A DNA stretch of 64,000 bases, from NCBI GenBank assembly GCA_916610825.1, contig OU744447.1, positions 10,647,751 to 10,711,750 of the forward strand. The letters run 5' to 3'. The position numbers and the translations under genes are program-made. Source of the DNA: Haliclystus octoradiatus. Lineage: Eukaryota > Cnidaria > Staurozoa > Stauromedusae > Haliclystidae. The notes below the pieces were generated by a model. That model was not told the origin of the DNA. It did no database searches and saw only the letters and a list, made by a program, of their open reading frames with translations. Shown here piece after piece: positions 11,701 through 26,341 of this stretch; position 1 is the stretch's first letter; each line of letters starts with the position of its first letter.

Positions 11701-13158
11701 TTTGGTTCAATGAAATGTCATGTGAAATATTCTTGTTTTAAGAACCAAATCTTTCTTTTGTGAATAATATGGAATAAATAGACACATTTATTTTATTTTT
11801 CATGATTAATTTATTCAATCAAACCAGTGCGATAAAGATAATTAATTATCCTTACATCCATCAAGTATAGAGCAAGATTAATTATGCATAATATTTAACA
11901 TTTTTATTTCAAAACCTCAATGAGTATTCAAGTTATAATTTACATCGCTTTTTAACTCTGATAACCAAATTATTTTATATCAACAAAGAATTTTCTCAAT
12001 ACAATAGTTTTTACATTTCGTTGAAATTTTATTTTTTATTTATATTAAACTCTTTAATACTATTTAACAATTGAGAAAATGTAGCTATATACTATCTATC
12101 AAATTTATTTATTTATCTCATAGAGCTGCATATGAAGGTAATAAATTAAGAAATATATAATATATATATAGAGGCGCCATTTTTAATTTACAAATATCGC
12201 AAAAATCATCAAGATTCTATACAGAACTGATCCGTTTTAAATTTACAAAATTAGGAGTTTAGTGGAAATATAGTTGCACTAAGAACTGCTGTGTTTAATG
12301 ATTATATTCACATATAATTTCGAGAGTAGTTTTGTAATTCATTTCATCGTTTACATTCTGTCTTCTTCACTGAAACAACAAATTTAATTTCACTGTAAGT
12401 TACACTATAAGTACCAATGAGCTTTCAATGTAATCGTTAAATGCATTTGAATACGAGGCTCATGTGGAATTAATGATCATAATGTTATTTCACATTATGT
12501 TAATGTTTTGAATGTTATGTGATTGGTTAGTATTAGATTGTGAAGATTATGTGAACATATGCTATAGAATTGTGTTGGGTTTAGTTGACATAGTTATGGT
12601 TAAAATTTGGATTTAAGTGTGTGAACGAGTTAATGAGTTAATATGAGATCAGGATGAAGAAAATAAACGAAAAATGAGACAAAACAAAAATAGTGTTGAT
12701 GTATAATTTTGTGATGTATTAATATGAATATATATACTATACCCATACCCAGTATGCCATATAACCCAATCCCACAACAAAATCCAGGCAATATATATCT
12801 GACGTTATCGTAATAAAAATGTGGGAATCGGATTTACATCTACCTTAAGATATAATTCGATATGGTGTCAAGTGATTGAAAAAATTGGAGGGAAGAAATA
12901 ACGTAAAATTTGCCCAGCAAATTTATCCGTTGTCTGGTTTTTAACCAGGATGAAACAAGGTCATACGGCCCCCAACTGTCAAATCCCAACTAAAATATTG
13001 AGTTACTATACTATTATTATATACGACGCTCAAAGCGATCATTTCTGTACTCATACTCTCAATTCTACGCGACCTAGAATTGTCTCTATCTTAAATTCCT
13101 ATAAAAACCACACCCAGTTGATCAATTGTTTTGTTAGTTTGTTAGTCAGTTTGTGTCC
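8723..13158. other. Intergenic region between the two transporters
   Basis: AT-rich sequence between the 5' end of paralogue 1 and the 3' end of paralogue 2. It should hold the promoter of paralogue 1 and the 3' UTR of paralogue 2. Apart from the MITE at 11577-11672 I see no convincing gene, RNA or long repeat. Open frames here are short and show no recognisable domain. Confidence 0.6.
11577..11672. mobile_element. 96-bp MITE, TA-flanked, GCCTCATTCCAT termini
   Basis: Terminal inverted repeat tagcctcattccat at the left, atggaatgaggcta at the right, with TA at both edges. An inner inverted pair (ctccacgcagac / gtctgcgtggag) makes it almost a full hairpin. A 797-bp element at 56499-57295 has the same termini. 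Confidence 0.8.
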
Positions 13159-16100
13159 TTACAGGTAGGTGGTTTCTTTGTGTGTACTGACACTATTTGG
13201 TCGTTGGTCACGTGATCCTAATTCAAGGTCTTCCTCAAGGTCAATAGGTGAATCGATAAGATCTCCACGTGATAGATGCGCAACAATTCCTGCGCCGAAT
13301 GAATCACCAAGAACATTGACAGCAGTTCTCATTCGATCCCTTAACGAAATAAAAAGAAAAAATACACAGTTAATATTTTTGTTGTAAATTCTAGCAACTC
13401 GAAATAAAAAATTAAACCAATTTGGCAGTTCATTTGTGCATATACATTATACAGTAGTAATATGCACTACAGATTGAGTCTGACATAGATACTGAATTGA
13501 AATAATATATAATTATAAGTAGCACTCTATGAGCCTATAAGTAGCTGGGAGTCATATACTTTACTGTATATTGCATAGCTTTCTAGATGTATTCATCATT
13601 CATCCGTTTTAGCCTTCTAGAGATATGGAATTCGGATTTCACTAGACAGAATTCTCGATTTCTGCGATCTCAGTGTACGTGACGTTTTACCCTCTGAAAT
13701 GTGGCTCGTGCAGAATACTGATCAACTTTGTAGAACTTCATTGACTAAATATACTTAATTGGATTTGTATTATTTATGGTTTAATAAGGCGAAATCATTT
13801 ACAATTTACTCTCATTCTAGGGTTTAGATATAAATCTATGTTTATGTTGAGAGAGATAGTATTATGGTTTGGGACATCAGCGATATTTATCTCAATTTTA
13901 TACTGTTTATTTGTGTATTGATAGATCGATCTAAAAGGGCAATTACTCACAAGAACCAATCAACGGAGATAATTAAAGAGATTGCATCTTCTGGTAAACC
14001 AACTGTTTGGAGAACAATCAACATGGTTACGAGACCGGCTGATGGAATACCAGCAGCACCAATCGAGGCAAGTGTTGCTGTCAAACTGAAAATATGAAAA
14101 GGAAGTGTGAAAAAGACAGAAAGAGCCAATAATATAAATTATCAAATGACGTCAAAGAAAAGATCAAATGCCATTATTATAAAAAAGAAAATGCCATTAT
14201 AAAAACGCTGGATATAAAACCATATCATGACGATCCTAGTAAACTTACCTGATTGCAATATATTGACCAAAGTTCAAAGTATAGCCAGATGCTTGAGCAA
14301 TGAAGATAGCTGCCACAGCCTCATAGAGAGCAGTACCATCCATATTGACTGTTGCACCGACGGGAAGAACAAAACGTGTCACCCTTTTATCGATATTATT
14401 GTTGTCTTCCAAGCAGCGGAATGTAATTGGTAGAGTAGCAGAACTGTTGAAAATTATCAACCAAAAACTATCAATCAACTACACATCTAAGTAATAAGAA
14501 CGATTAAAAGTTTACGTTCAGTACACTGAGTGTAGGTATCGGTATCAACGTTCTACTAAATTTGCACCTGAAAGGCGTTCATTTTTAAAAACAATTGATA
14601 AATATTATTAGATATAGAGGCTCGTCGTGTTTCGATCCGCATGTCTACGTATATACTTGATACTAGCAGCCTCCATGTCGGATTCAAAATCCAAACTGGA
14701 ACATAATAGTTCATGGACGCATTTCAATGTTTAGACAACATATACGAGTTTAATAGAAATTTTAATATTGTTGAAGGTAAAGCCCGGGGAGATAACACCA
14801 GCTCTTGATAGACAGGGATGTGCCACTTTGGAAAAATGGAATTGAAGTACGCAAAATATTCAACAATCCTGTTAATGCTACCAAAAAAGTTTCAAAAATC
14901 TGAAAAAAGCACTTTAGATTTTAAATCTATTTTTTCAAGTTCTTCAAATTTTAAGGTTCTCTAGTAAGCAAAATTGGAATTCTCAAAAGTTCCGGATCAG
15001 AAATTTCCTACCCAAAAGGTATTTTCCTCAGCTGGAATATGAACCCCCAAAAGTGGCATTGCCGTCATATGGGAGTTACCCCCCGGGATTTGATTTCCCT
15101 CTCTTCTTGATAGGCAGCAAATAAATATTAATCTAACCTTGAGCTTGTTCCAAAAGCAGTGATAAGGGCTTGAGCAATTCCGCTGACAAAAGTTAATGGG
15201 TTCCTTCTTGTGAAGAGAAAGTAAATGGAAGGCAGAATAACAAAACCATGGACAAGGAGGCCAGCAATAACAGTGACAATATACAAACCGAGGCTAGCAA
15301 ATGTACCATTAATATCATTCATGCTTGCAAATTTACTAGCTATCAATGAACAGATACCAATCGGTGAATACCACATGACATATTCAACAAGTTTCATAAC
15401 GATATCATTCAAAGTGTTAATGAAACCAATAAAATAACGGGCTTTATGACCCATACGACCAGCAACAAAACCAACCACAATCGAGAACAATACCAACCCA
15501 AGGATATTTGTACCTGGCTCATATTGAGTTTTACCACCGATTTTTGCTGTTTTTACGACTACGTAATATGTACGATTGTATGTGCTGTTGATGACCTTTG
15601 TCACAATGTCATGTTGTTTCATTAGGGTAACAGTTTCATTTGGTAGTAATAGGTTAAGATTAACGTCCACCTCCTTTTTAGATACAGTAACTATGTTAAT
15701 TGGTGTTCTTGCCTAAAAGATATTAAACAAATGATTGAGCTCACACATCTGTATCATCATTCTTAATACCCTATACAGTCGAACTTGCTTAATATCCCCT
15801 CTGGTACGGATGAAAAGTGGGATATTAAGCGAGGTAGGATTACGAGACTTTGTATGGAGAATGGAAAATAGAAATCAGTTTTATGTGGGGATATTAAGCA
15901 AGATGGGACATTATAAGAGGGGCTATTAACCAAGTTCTACTGTATTAACTAACCAATCATTATTTCTAATATCTTAAATATATCTTGAAAATATAGTTAC
16001 CTGTTGGATCGTAGCTTTGATAAGATTATCTGGGAAAAGATTCCTTTAAGAAAAACAGAAAAAGATTTTTGAAAACATTTGATATAATACTATAGTGATA

Positions 16101-17007
16101 TATACTAAATCAACATAAGGATTCAGGCACCGCTCAATACGAGTATCCATTCTCATTCACATCATAAAAGATTTATCTTTAAGTGAATGGGGTTGAGTTA
16201 ATTAGACTATTAGACTATTAGTTGTATTAGACTATTGTAGAAATTAGTGGCAACATATGTATATGCATTAGGACTAATCGTATGACGCTGAGATCTGGAG
16301 TGCAGAGATGTGGCTTCAATCCCCAGCACAGCTTGGTTCAAATTATTATCATTCGTTAGTATTCGTTCTTACAATTTTCAATACTAACACGATCGACGAG
16401 GGTCAAAACTCGCAAGATTCCTGTAAACCTGAACATGATCGGATATCGGCTTACACAAATTAAAATCGATTATTTTTTACCTGATTAAATCCAAGAATGA
16501 ATCCATGGCTCTGACTTCCCTTTGCTTCTCTGGTGGAGTATCAGGTTTAGAACGACCAGGATATATAACAACAACGAGTACAATACCAAGTATAACAGCA
16601 ACTAAAGTCGTCCCCATATAATAAAGTAAAGCACGACGACCAAGACGACCAGATGATTTTTGATCCAAAGAAGCAATACCAACGATTAAACTTGAAATAA
16701 TGAGTGGCAAGATTAACATTTTCAACATTCTCATGAGAACTTCACCAGGAAATCCAATTAAAGTGAGTGTCGTTGATCGAGCTGGTTCTTCTAATCCTTG
16801 TATAGTATCATTAGTACCCAGTCCAATAGCAAAGCCAACAATAACACCAAGAATAATAAGTATCATGAGTTTATCACGTTGCCAGAATACAACGTACCAT
16901 GGTTTACGTTTTGGCGTGTAACCCTCACCTCCATATCCATTGGCGGGGGGTTTAAGACTTGGTTCGTCGGCGTCGGGATTTTTGAAATGGACCTCACCCT
17001 CATTCAT
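13159..17007 (-). CDS. SLC1A: Excitatory amino acid transporter, SLC1 family (paralogue 2)
   Basis: Tandem paralogue of the transporter to its left, in the same orientation, 551 aa. Coding exons in transcription order: 17007-16481, 16043-16001, 15712-15138, 14443-14249, 14085-13951, 13339-13159; all GT-AG and in frame throughout. The N-terminus is hydrophilic (MNEGEVHF...), followed by the SLC1 core. N-glycosylation sequons lie at N215, N232 and N236. [13 protein letters not shown] spans the re-entrant loop at 378-390, NMDGT is at 415-419, [10 protein letters not shown] follows, and VDWFLDRMRT carries Asp493 and Arg496, the residues family members use for acidic substrates. The C-terminus again ends TTYL. 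Exon 2 is only 43 nt in both paralogues. Here TM4-TM6 are encoded by one 575-nt exon where the other copy has two exons. The middle of exons 14249-14443 and 13951-14085 is almost identical in DNA to the other copy, while the rest is clearly diverged. Confidence 0.94.
15774..15944. mobile_element. pogo/Tigger-like MITE
   Basis: Left end tacagtcgaacttgcttaat, right end in reverse tacagtagaacttggttaat, both starting with TA as expected of a TA target site. Inner sequence repeats the gatattaagc motif. It lies in intron 2 of transporter paralogue 2. The element at 40415-41203 has closely related ends. Confidence 0.75.
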
Positions 17008-19873
17008 TGTACCTACGTATATAACAGGAGAACATAAGAGTTATAACCCTAAACTCATTACCAATGCTGAGATACCTGGGGGTAAACTCTTATCTCCAAA
17101 TACTTTCTAAACTTGGATTGATTGCCTATAGTTTATAATCAGTTTAATAAAAAGTAACCAACTTAAACAAAACAAATTATTATATATTTTTTCTGAGCAT
17201 GTTCGCGTATCCTGGCACATTCAGCAGTTCGAGTTTGTTATAGGCTATATAATTACGGCCGGTCAATTTTACCCAAAAAACGGTGTAGCATTTGCATATT
17301 TTCATGATTCAGTACTGCAATACCTTCCATTTTGTACGTTTGTTGCAGCTTTCGTCTTATCGTTCCGAAATTTCACTCATATTTTTTTGGTGGGGAAGGG
17401 GGGCGGGGGTTAGGTTATGACAATAGTACAGTGAAAAGTTGCATGGTACACGTGAATTCCTAACATGTTTGGTTCAGTCAGTGGCCCAATCAAAATGTCT
17501 GTCCTCTACTTGCACAATTTACCGTACAGTCCTGACCATAGCTTCATGAATATTAGTTTACAATTATTATTTGTTCAGGTATATTTTATTTAACAACAAA
17601 AAGGCTGTAGCAAGTGCAGAATCCTGTGAAGCTAGTTCCCGGAAGGATAAGACAAATTCAGACCAGAGAAATAGCACTGATTCACGCGGCTTTCAAATAT
17701 CAAGAATGTGTTCTTAAATATTATATAATGCAGTTCTCGAAAGATAAATCTAGGTGACACCCTAAAACAGAATCTTGCTTCCATCTACAAAATGGCACGT
17801 TTGAACTCTTAATAATTGAGGCGATTGTACTCTTTCTTATGCATTGCCAAGCTTGATGAAATGTACTTTTTTCTTTATATAAACGTTCAGTTCCATTCGA
17901 ACTATTTTCTCGGCTGCGGTCACTTTCTTACTCTAATATTACTGACATGTGTACAGCCTTAATTAGCATGATGCCGTACATAGCACCCCTGATAACCTAG
18001 TTATAGATCCTCTATGAGGTACTTACTAGTTAAATGAAAGAGTAGTTCCAATGTAAAATATATAAATCTTTTCTTTGATCTCTTGAGCTTATAGAGTACT
18101 TTTATAGCACGATTCTTGATAATGTTATGACCAACGGCACAGTTATTTTATTTGTTTAAACGGCATATTGCAGCTACAGTCAAATCTAGCGGCTGTTTTA
18201 GAACAACAAGCTGTTTTGGCTAACACACAGCAGTCAGCGATATGGTCTCTCCCTGAGTGTTATGATAATAAGTCCACAAATTCAATCACAATTTTATTTT
18301 TAAATGCAAGCTAGATTTATAGCTGTATAATTGTTCCAGGGAATGAATGAATGAGACGGTTTTAACATGTTATTTAAAGTACGCAATTTACACCTTTCAA
18401 AAAAGGTATACAGTGCAGTAGAAACTCACACAAGCTCACTGCCGGGCTTACATAATTAATGATGTCGGAAAATATGATGCGATTGCCTTCGAAGTTCGAA
18501 CTGCAATACTGTATATAACCATTGACCACAGTGACATGACTAGTTAGTACTTAATTCATTTCTAATGTTCGCTTTTTACTAAATGAAGGTAAAATGATTT
18601 TTAAAACTTTATTTAAAGAATTTATTTTGTCGAAGAATGTTTCAATTTTATTTGTATGACGTATTCTCCCGTTTTTTTTCTGTACAAGAAAATCATTTAA
18701 ATATTTTTATAAGGACATATTAAGGCTGAAAATCTATAAATAAAAATGAGGTCATAAGTAGTAATAGCAAGACTGTCATTTATTTGTTTTGCTTCTGTGA
18801 AATGCGTAGTAGAATGGAGCGTAGTTTGTTTTACACGATGACGTCAAAAACAGATACTACAATGAATCTTTTTGGCGGGAAATTGAAATTTTTGCGAAGT
18901 ATTTTTTTGACAGTGCAAATCTATTGATAAATTCTTTAAAAACCAAAACAATAGAGTTGTGAGATAAAAACAAGGAAAGAAACAAATCAACAAATACCAC
19001 GATAGAAAATTTCAAAAATAAACCTGACATTGACATGAAAGGATTTAATCCGAAAGGCGGATAGATTTTTTAACAGCTACTGTCGCTACTGTTGACAGTA
19101 GACAAGCAGGAAGAAAACGACATCGATTTTTACTTTCATGAAAACAGGAATTTTTTTTACATGGTTTCGGACAAGGATTCTGATTACTGCTCGGACTCAA
19201 CCAAATCAAATTTGGTTTACTGTATAGTGTCATGCCTGTTAACATTATAATTCTGTCAATGTCATATATGACTGCATGTGTCATACAAGTATTTTGAATC
19301 TGCTATGTAGGATATGTCTAAGGCAAATACAGAATATATAGAAGCTTAATTAACCATTGCTAAACTCGGTTCACTAAATTATATCAACATATTACTCCTT
19401 CTCATTACTTTTTAAGCAAAAATAAAATGGAAATTTCAGAACTGCTGTATAATTACACTAAGTAAAAATCTTATTATTTTTTCACGAATAGATAAAATAA
19501 TACAAACCACAACTAGAAATCCCATGAAGTTATCTATCGTTTGTAAAGCAAGTTAAATATGGTTGAGAAATTAATTTTATTGGGAATGCTTCTCCGTACT
19601 ACAAAACAAAGTAGGTCGGTCTGAGTCAGACTAGATATTGCATACATTGATTGCTTTTGTGCGGGCTCTTGTGACATCATTTTCGTTGCTAATGTTTGTC
19701 TGAATACATTACTGCAATCCGAAAATAATCTTGAAACATGCCAGTGTATATATTGATTAAATTGACAACGTATCTTAACAAGAATATCTAAATGCTAATA
19801 ATATGCAATATTTTGATCATAAATATAAATTAATCAATATGCTATCGAGAATAATCTAAACTGCTAATTGGTA

Positions 19874-20034
19874 TACAGTGTAACCCGCTTAAGTGCAAGT
19901 CAAAATTGCCAACGGTTTTCATTGCATTTATCCGAAATTGTTTACCAAAGACTTGACCAGAAAATTGTTTAACGGGTTTCAAAGCCAGGTTGCAGATACG
20001 CGGGAATTTCACCTATCCGAATTGCACTACACTG
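19874..20034. mobile_element. Degenerate pogo-like MITE
   Basis: The left end tacagtgtaacccgcttaag resembles the right end of the 40036-40250 element (tacagtgttacctgcttaag in reverse). The right end, read in reverse, starts cagtgtagtgcaattcgg. The right edge is less certain than the left. Confidence 0.5.
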
Positions 20035-21871
20035 CAATGCGTTTCTTGGAAAATGCAAAATAAATGCATTGAACAATTGGCAGTATATATTTGGTCATTA
20101 TAAAATGCAGTAAAGTTATTTGTTTGTATATAGAAATTAAACAAATGCAGTTTGTTTTCCAAAGGATGTTTAAATTATAAAACACAAAAGCCTTTCAGCA
20201 ATAAAATAGAAAAATACATCATCTTGAGTATAATGTCACCCAAGATAATACAAATTAAAAATAACGATGAGAATTTTTTTGGAAGATGTTGCATGAAGTA
20301 AAAATGACAAAATAATTTTTTATCGCATTCTAATAGGTAATATTTGTTGTGTTTACTTTTTGGCATTAATATATTAATGAATGCATTTCGTAAGCTCATT
20401 GAGAAAATTTACGTTTTGATCTTGAATGGACGCTTTTAAATGAAGAAGCGAAATGAGAAATAAGGAAAACAGATACCAACGACATCGAAGCTAAACAACA
20501 ACAAAAGCCACTACAAAAGCAATAACAAAGTTCAATAATAATTAAAAAATTAGGCAAAATATTTTCATGCATTTTGTACTTTTTAAGTACTCTTTTCTAG
20601 ACAGGATTTATCTATGTCTAAGGAGCTGTTGATGTCCAACTAATTTAGTAGCCTATAATGTGAATGAGCGAGAATAAAATAATAATAAAAAATACTCTTT
20701 CAGGTTTGAAATATACTGCTTTTCATTTACTGCAATTATCTTCCAAGTTCCTTAACTCTAATTGCATACTTTTCAAGCGAAAATCTACGAATATTACGAA
20801 TAGAGTTTCTAAACAGCTGCAAGCAAACGCTTCTAATCTACGGCTCCGAAATGAAAGCCAGACTAGACATTTTCAGAGAAGATAAATAAAACAACGAGGG
20901 ACAATTTCTGTAGTTAATGATATGACTTCATTAGAGCATACTATCAAATGATATAAAATGCCTAATTATTTCTCTACAAAACTTACCGGGTTTAGCCACT
21001 AGATTTTCAACCTCTTCGTGGTCGGAATAATACGTTTCTCTTTCAACGGCCATGTGTTTATTTATTACAAAACTCCGCAAAAAAGAAGCTCAATAAATAT
21101 CTTAGAAACTTTAGAAAATAATGTACACTCTTTATATTTTTATGTGTTTTACTATATCCCGACGCCGCAAACTCAAACCTCTGCCTTGAACAGATCTTTC
21201 TGAATTATTTGTTTTACGTCGCGCGAATTTATATGCGTATTCCATTCTTAAAACAAACCAATCAGAAGCGTTGGAACCATATCCTACTACATGAATACCT
21301 GTCAAAAATCGCTTAATTCTAAACATTTTTAACTTCGACTTCTTTAACAGAAAACAGGTATTTCATGTATGAATGCAGTAAACGAAGCGGCTTTAAACTT
21401 ATCTGAAATGTAAACTTTATTCGTATTCAATGCTTGTGATGCTGTAACTTAATTATTCATCAAAATGAATCGTCATCGAGAATGAAAGAGTGAAATATTT
21501 CAAAACAAATCAGTCACCTTGTGTAGTAACCACAAATATACTGGTCGCTTAACAACCTCAATCCTCTGGCAAATTTTGATCTAAGCGTAACAAATCTTCA
21601 ACCATTAGCAAACATCAGGTGGTGTTTAAACTGTTCTCACATTCATATTTGGACCTGTTTTTATTTATTAACATTAACGTTTTCATGCAATTAAATATCT
21701 AAATTTGTCGACATACTACGGCGTCCATTCAAAGTCACAATAAATTTAACTTCTAAAAAACAATGAATTCCAGTCATATAATCGCTATTAATCTTTTCAC
21801 ACACATTTCACAAATACATTTTATCTATCAAAAAGGCTGCTACACAGGAAACGCACGTATCACAGCCAACG

Positions 21872-21947
21872 ATTTCTCAAATGGAGAAAAGAATTCTATA
21901 CACTGACACGATGTCAGTGGTAGAATTCTTTTCTCCATTTGAGAAAT
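21872..21947. repeat. Compact perfect hairpin
   Basis: Arm atttctcaaatggagaaaag at 21872 is mirrored at the right end (cttttctccatttgagaaat, ending 21947). Arms of about 35 bp surround a very short loop. It looks like a small foldback MITE. Confidence 0.7.
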
Positions 21948-24900
21948 TGTTTTATAAAAATGATAATCAGATTTTAAGAAAATTTGTACTTAAAATGAGA
22001 AAATATTTACGTGCTCTGTGTTGACAAGTTTGAATGTTTTTTTCAAGTAAAAATCTACTTATTAAAAGAAAACATTTAAGGATACAGATTTTATGTGTGT
22101 GTATGAAACCATATAGTCTCTCGAGTAAGACTTAATCGAATGACAATGATGAATGAACGCATTTAGTATATACTATTGCATCAGACGATTGACGAATGGG
22201 GATTTATTTAACATTTTTACTCTGTGGTCAGATATATTGTATGACAATGATATTATATAAAAAAGGAAGGGTATAAAATTTATAAATGTAAACTTTGTTT
22301 TTCGAAAGAAGGCAAATTTATGAACATCTGGTATACGTGCCTGGAAATTGATTTAATTTGTGTCATTTTAGATGTATATATTTTAGTTAGTTTTGTACGT
22401 TTGTCTACCTACTTCAATAGTAGGAATATCGTTTTATCCCTAAACGGATTGACCCTAGATTGAATATACATGTGCGAATAGTTCGGGTCAAATTTTCATC
22501 CACCGCGCTATACAGTAGTCCCAACTACCGACAGTACTCGCGGGCGACCCGATGCATACTACTGTAAAGGTTTTGGATCCAGTCAGAAAGCTACTACCGA
22601 CCCTACCACTTCATTAAAACGGAAATCAAATACTTAGTATGTTAGTAATGCCTGGATTATCATTCAACGCATGGGCTGTCTCGGATTAGTTAATATGCAG
22701 TAGTGAAATGATACGTTACACAGCCAAATAATTTCAGTTAATGAATAGGAATCGAGATTGCAAGGAATTTGGAAATGCAATTTATATTAGAAGCTGTAAT
22801 ACAATATACTGGAGATTGAAGAAATACAGACAAATGATAATATTCTTCGTATCAATTCAATAATCATATACAAACAATTTACCTTTAATTCAGCAGGTCA
22901 TTTATAATTATTACACGCGAGTTACAGATATTATATTTATTAGTTGAATAAACGAATTGATACCTTTAAATTGATCATATGACCCATTCATCCTAGTTAG
23001 AGTAATGTAATACACTCGAGTGACCCACATTTTGAGCCCCTCGTTGACCTATAAGTAGCTAGAGGTGATCAGAAACCGCTACCACTATGTAATTATATCA
23101 AATAATAACTGCGAATTCTAATTGTTACTCGCTCATTAATTAAAAGGTATAGCACTCTGTTGATTTCCTCCTTCAGCGGATAAGCGATACTTCTTTTATA
23201 TGCATAATTCTAAGCTGTGTACATTAACTGGCGTTAGCATGAAGCCAAAGGTGAGACAGTCTCTGGAACTCAAGAGTTTCACGTGCTAGATATATTATAA
23301 CAATCGGTTTATGAGCTCTAACAGCGATATACTCTGCAAGTAATATCCTTGAATAACTTCTATACTGCCTTGCCTTATACTATAGCATAGAGTATGTATT
23401 ATATCGATGTGCTGCAATCAATACAATTATATGTATTTGGCATAATGTATCATAAAACTTTAACGTGGAACCAATTAATTAACTTACCTTGTAAAACGAG
23501 AATAAATTATATTCGGATGTATTAGATGAGATGATAGAATGATTTAGTTACCTTTTTGGATGTACTATAGATGTTAAATTGATGAAATGTTATCAGTAAT
23601 GTATAAGTAATACAGATCTGATGTTGTAGAGATCAGACACACGTTGTTATAGCCACTGAATTAGAACAGGAAAAATGTATCAATGAAATCGTAGGGGTAT
23701 CAGAATGTACATCTCGAAACGTAACCGGAACAGGAACATGTGGAAATGTAATTGACAGATTTAATTCTATTTCCCCCTCCTCTCTCCCTTGCACACTCAA
23801 TGAGTCTATTTGGAATTAGCATATTAGTTTTCCACGTATTTACATATAGCTCAACATCTTCCTTACTCGTTTTTCAAATCATTTGTTGATGGTATCGACT
23901 ATTCTGTTAAACGGATATATCTGTCTATCTGTCATACATCTGAAAAATGCGAAAATATTCTGTTTAATATATTCTTAAGTTAATGCAAGAATATATTTTA
24001 CTTGATTAATTATTTTTTAAAACTTGCTTTAAGCAAAATGTAATCGTATATACGTGTCAAAATAATGAGTAAATTAATCATACAAATATTGTACAGGAAT
24101 AAAACATTATTGTAAATAATATTTGAATAATATTTAAATAATAAGGAGCTACTGTATTGGTACATTAGATTTTGGTAAATGCTATTTGGTAATAATTATT
24201 TTCTATCTCTATCAACTGTTCTGTAATTGTTACAATTATTATGTTAGATTTTGTATTTGTTGTATTACATTAATAAAATGATATTGATCAAATAATAGAA
24301 TTCATAATTCATAAAAAAGTCAGATTAAATTGTGATGACTTACAGATTACATTTCAGAGATTGATGTAATTGTTTACTAGCTACTATATATTGTCCAACC
24401 TTCAAATGGTAGCCTGCGTGCAGACAGGAGGCTTTTCCTTCGTATAGTCGTCGCGTATTGGCGCCGAGTATCGCGTACAAGTGTTTGTACTGAAATCATC
24501 TTAAATCAAATATTTACCTATATTTCAATATTTACTAGGGTGGTTTGCTGTTATTACTCAATTTACATTATTTTAAAATACTTGCTAATTAGTCGTATAA
24601 TTTATTAGCAGATCATAGCTTACTACCAAAAAGTGGCAGTGGAAAGAACAATCAGTACGCTAAAGTTGGGGGCTAATGCGCAGACGGACTAAGAAAAAAA
24701 AGTCTGTCTATAAAAACTTCCCCAAAATATTTGACTAAAATAAAAATCAAAAAGAAAAAAATTTCTTTAATTGTCATTTTGAACCTTCGTTGTTCTCTCA
24801 ATACTGACATAAAGAATTATCTAAAAAATGGTACTTATTGAAATTTGTATTAAATTATTACAAAATACAATAACTATTTTACCTTTAATTTCAAAATGTA

Positions 24901-25091
24901 AAATCATACATTACTATAATATTTCTATTTAATACTAATCTAATATTATTATTGATATATCAAATATCCTAACTATTTAAGAGTCCATATTTGGTAATTA
25001 TGGGGTTCGCATACGGGTTGACCTTCGCTTCATAACTAATTGCTTACTTGTAATAAATCATAAATATATATATATAAATACTTTTTTATAA

Positions 25092-25286
25092 TTGAAAATA
25101 GTCAAAAATTAGACATTCATTTTGCTATTTAAAGTTTCACGCCTAAGCGATCACCAGGCAATTTATTAAAGAAAAAGAAGTTTGTATTGCTTATAGTATG
25201 TTTTTTTTTAATAAATTGCCTGGTGATCGCTTTAGGCGTGAAACTTTAAGTAGCAAAATGAATGTCTAATTTTTGACTATTTTCAA
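25092..25286. mobile_element. Foldback MITE, about 82-bp arms
   Basis: The left arm runs from ttgaaaatagtcaaaaatta through gcgatcaccaggcaatttat. The right arm is its near-perfect reverse complement, with a loop of about 30 bp at the centre. It sits about 1.2 kb past the GLDC stop. There is no coding potential. Confidence 0.8.
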
Positions 25287-26341
25287 CTATATTACACGCT
25301 CTGCTGTATAGCATTGAGCACTATTACATCCAGTAAAGACAGCTAATAAATATATTTATCTATTTATTCATTTATTTACTTAAATTCTTTTTTACGTGTT
25401 TAACAATATGAAATATCATTTTGAAGTATACGGTATAGTGAACATAGAGGTTCGGATTTGAGTTCCACCAAGAATGTCAAACTAAAACACATTTTATCAT
25501 TTACACATAATGATATAAACTGTAAATTACAGTATAATATATTATCTTCTATACATCCCACAATTATGCATACATACTTAGCTAATAACTTGTTTACGCA
25601 TGCATTCTCAGTGAAGGCGTTTGAAGAAAGCATACTATTTACTTCTACCAGTAAAGATCACGAATTGAAGAATGAAATAGCTTATCATATGATCCATAAC
25701 CAATCAATTCACTCACGATTTCACGATTCTATCGGTATAGCTCATGACACCTTCGTTACTAAGTCATTCAGCCTATAATGACTTGATAACTATGGTTCAC
25801 AAATCTCAGGACAGGTCTATATAACGCCGTACTATAGAGGCGAACCATAAAACGGGGCATGGCGTGGCCTGAACGTATAAGGCGATATAATCTAGAAATG
25901 ACCGACACAAAATCGATGGTACGCCCGATCCACGGTTACACAACAAGTGAAAACAGCTGTACCAAAACGCCCCACAACAGCTGATTTAACGTACATTTAA
26001 CGAAGCAACAGAAAATTGTAATAAGTACACAAAAGTACAAAAACTAAGGTTATCTGAGGATGAATAATGAAAATGAAACTTGTTTTGAACATATCCTCGG
26101 AACAAAACATTTCAAATTTTTTTTGTTTCATGAGTTTAAAGGTTTTATATACTATATCTCATTTCTTCTGTATAATGGTTTACAAATTACTGTTACTTTT
26201 ATAATAATGTTGACAGTAGATATTATGTACTATCGTGATATAAGGAATAAAACCGCATATTTTCTTTCATTTTTATATACTACTATAGTCACTATAAGAT
26301 AAAGGAATGAAAAGTACATAAAAATACATCTTGAATTACTA

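Larger units (their letters stand above)
17038..26341. other. Intergenic region between transporter 2 and GLDC
   Basis: Upstream of transporter paralogue 2 and downstream of GLDC. AT-rich, with several hairpin elements annotated separately. Open frames of up to about 106 codons occur, with skewed composition and no recognisable domain. I see no tRNA, rRNA or other RNA gene. Confidence 0.55.

Noticed and set aside
16285..16345. tRNA-like stretch with ggcttcaatcccc
   Set aside because: The B box has an extra base, there is no A box at the right distance and no stem pairing.
24413..24690. Possible transposon beginning tagcctgcgtgcagac
   Set aside because: The same motif occurs near 60354, but I could not find a matching inverted end here, so no element can be bounded.
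25458..25778. 106-codon open frame on plus
   Set aside because: No recognisable domain, AT-rich composition, no splice or family context. Consistent with chance.
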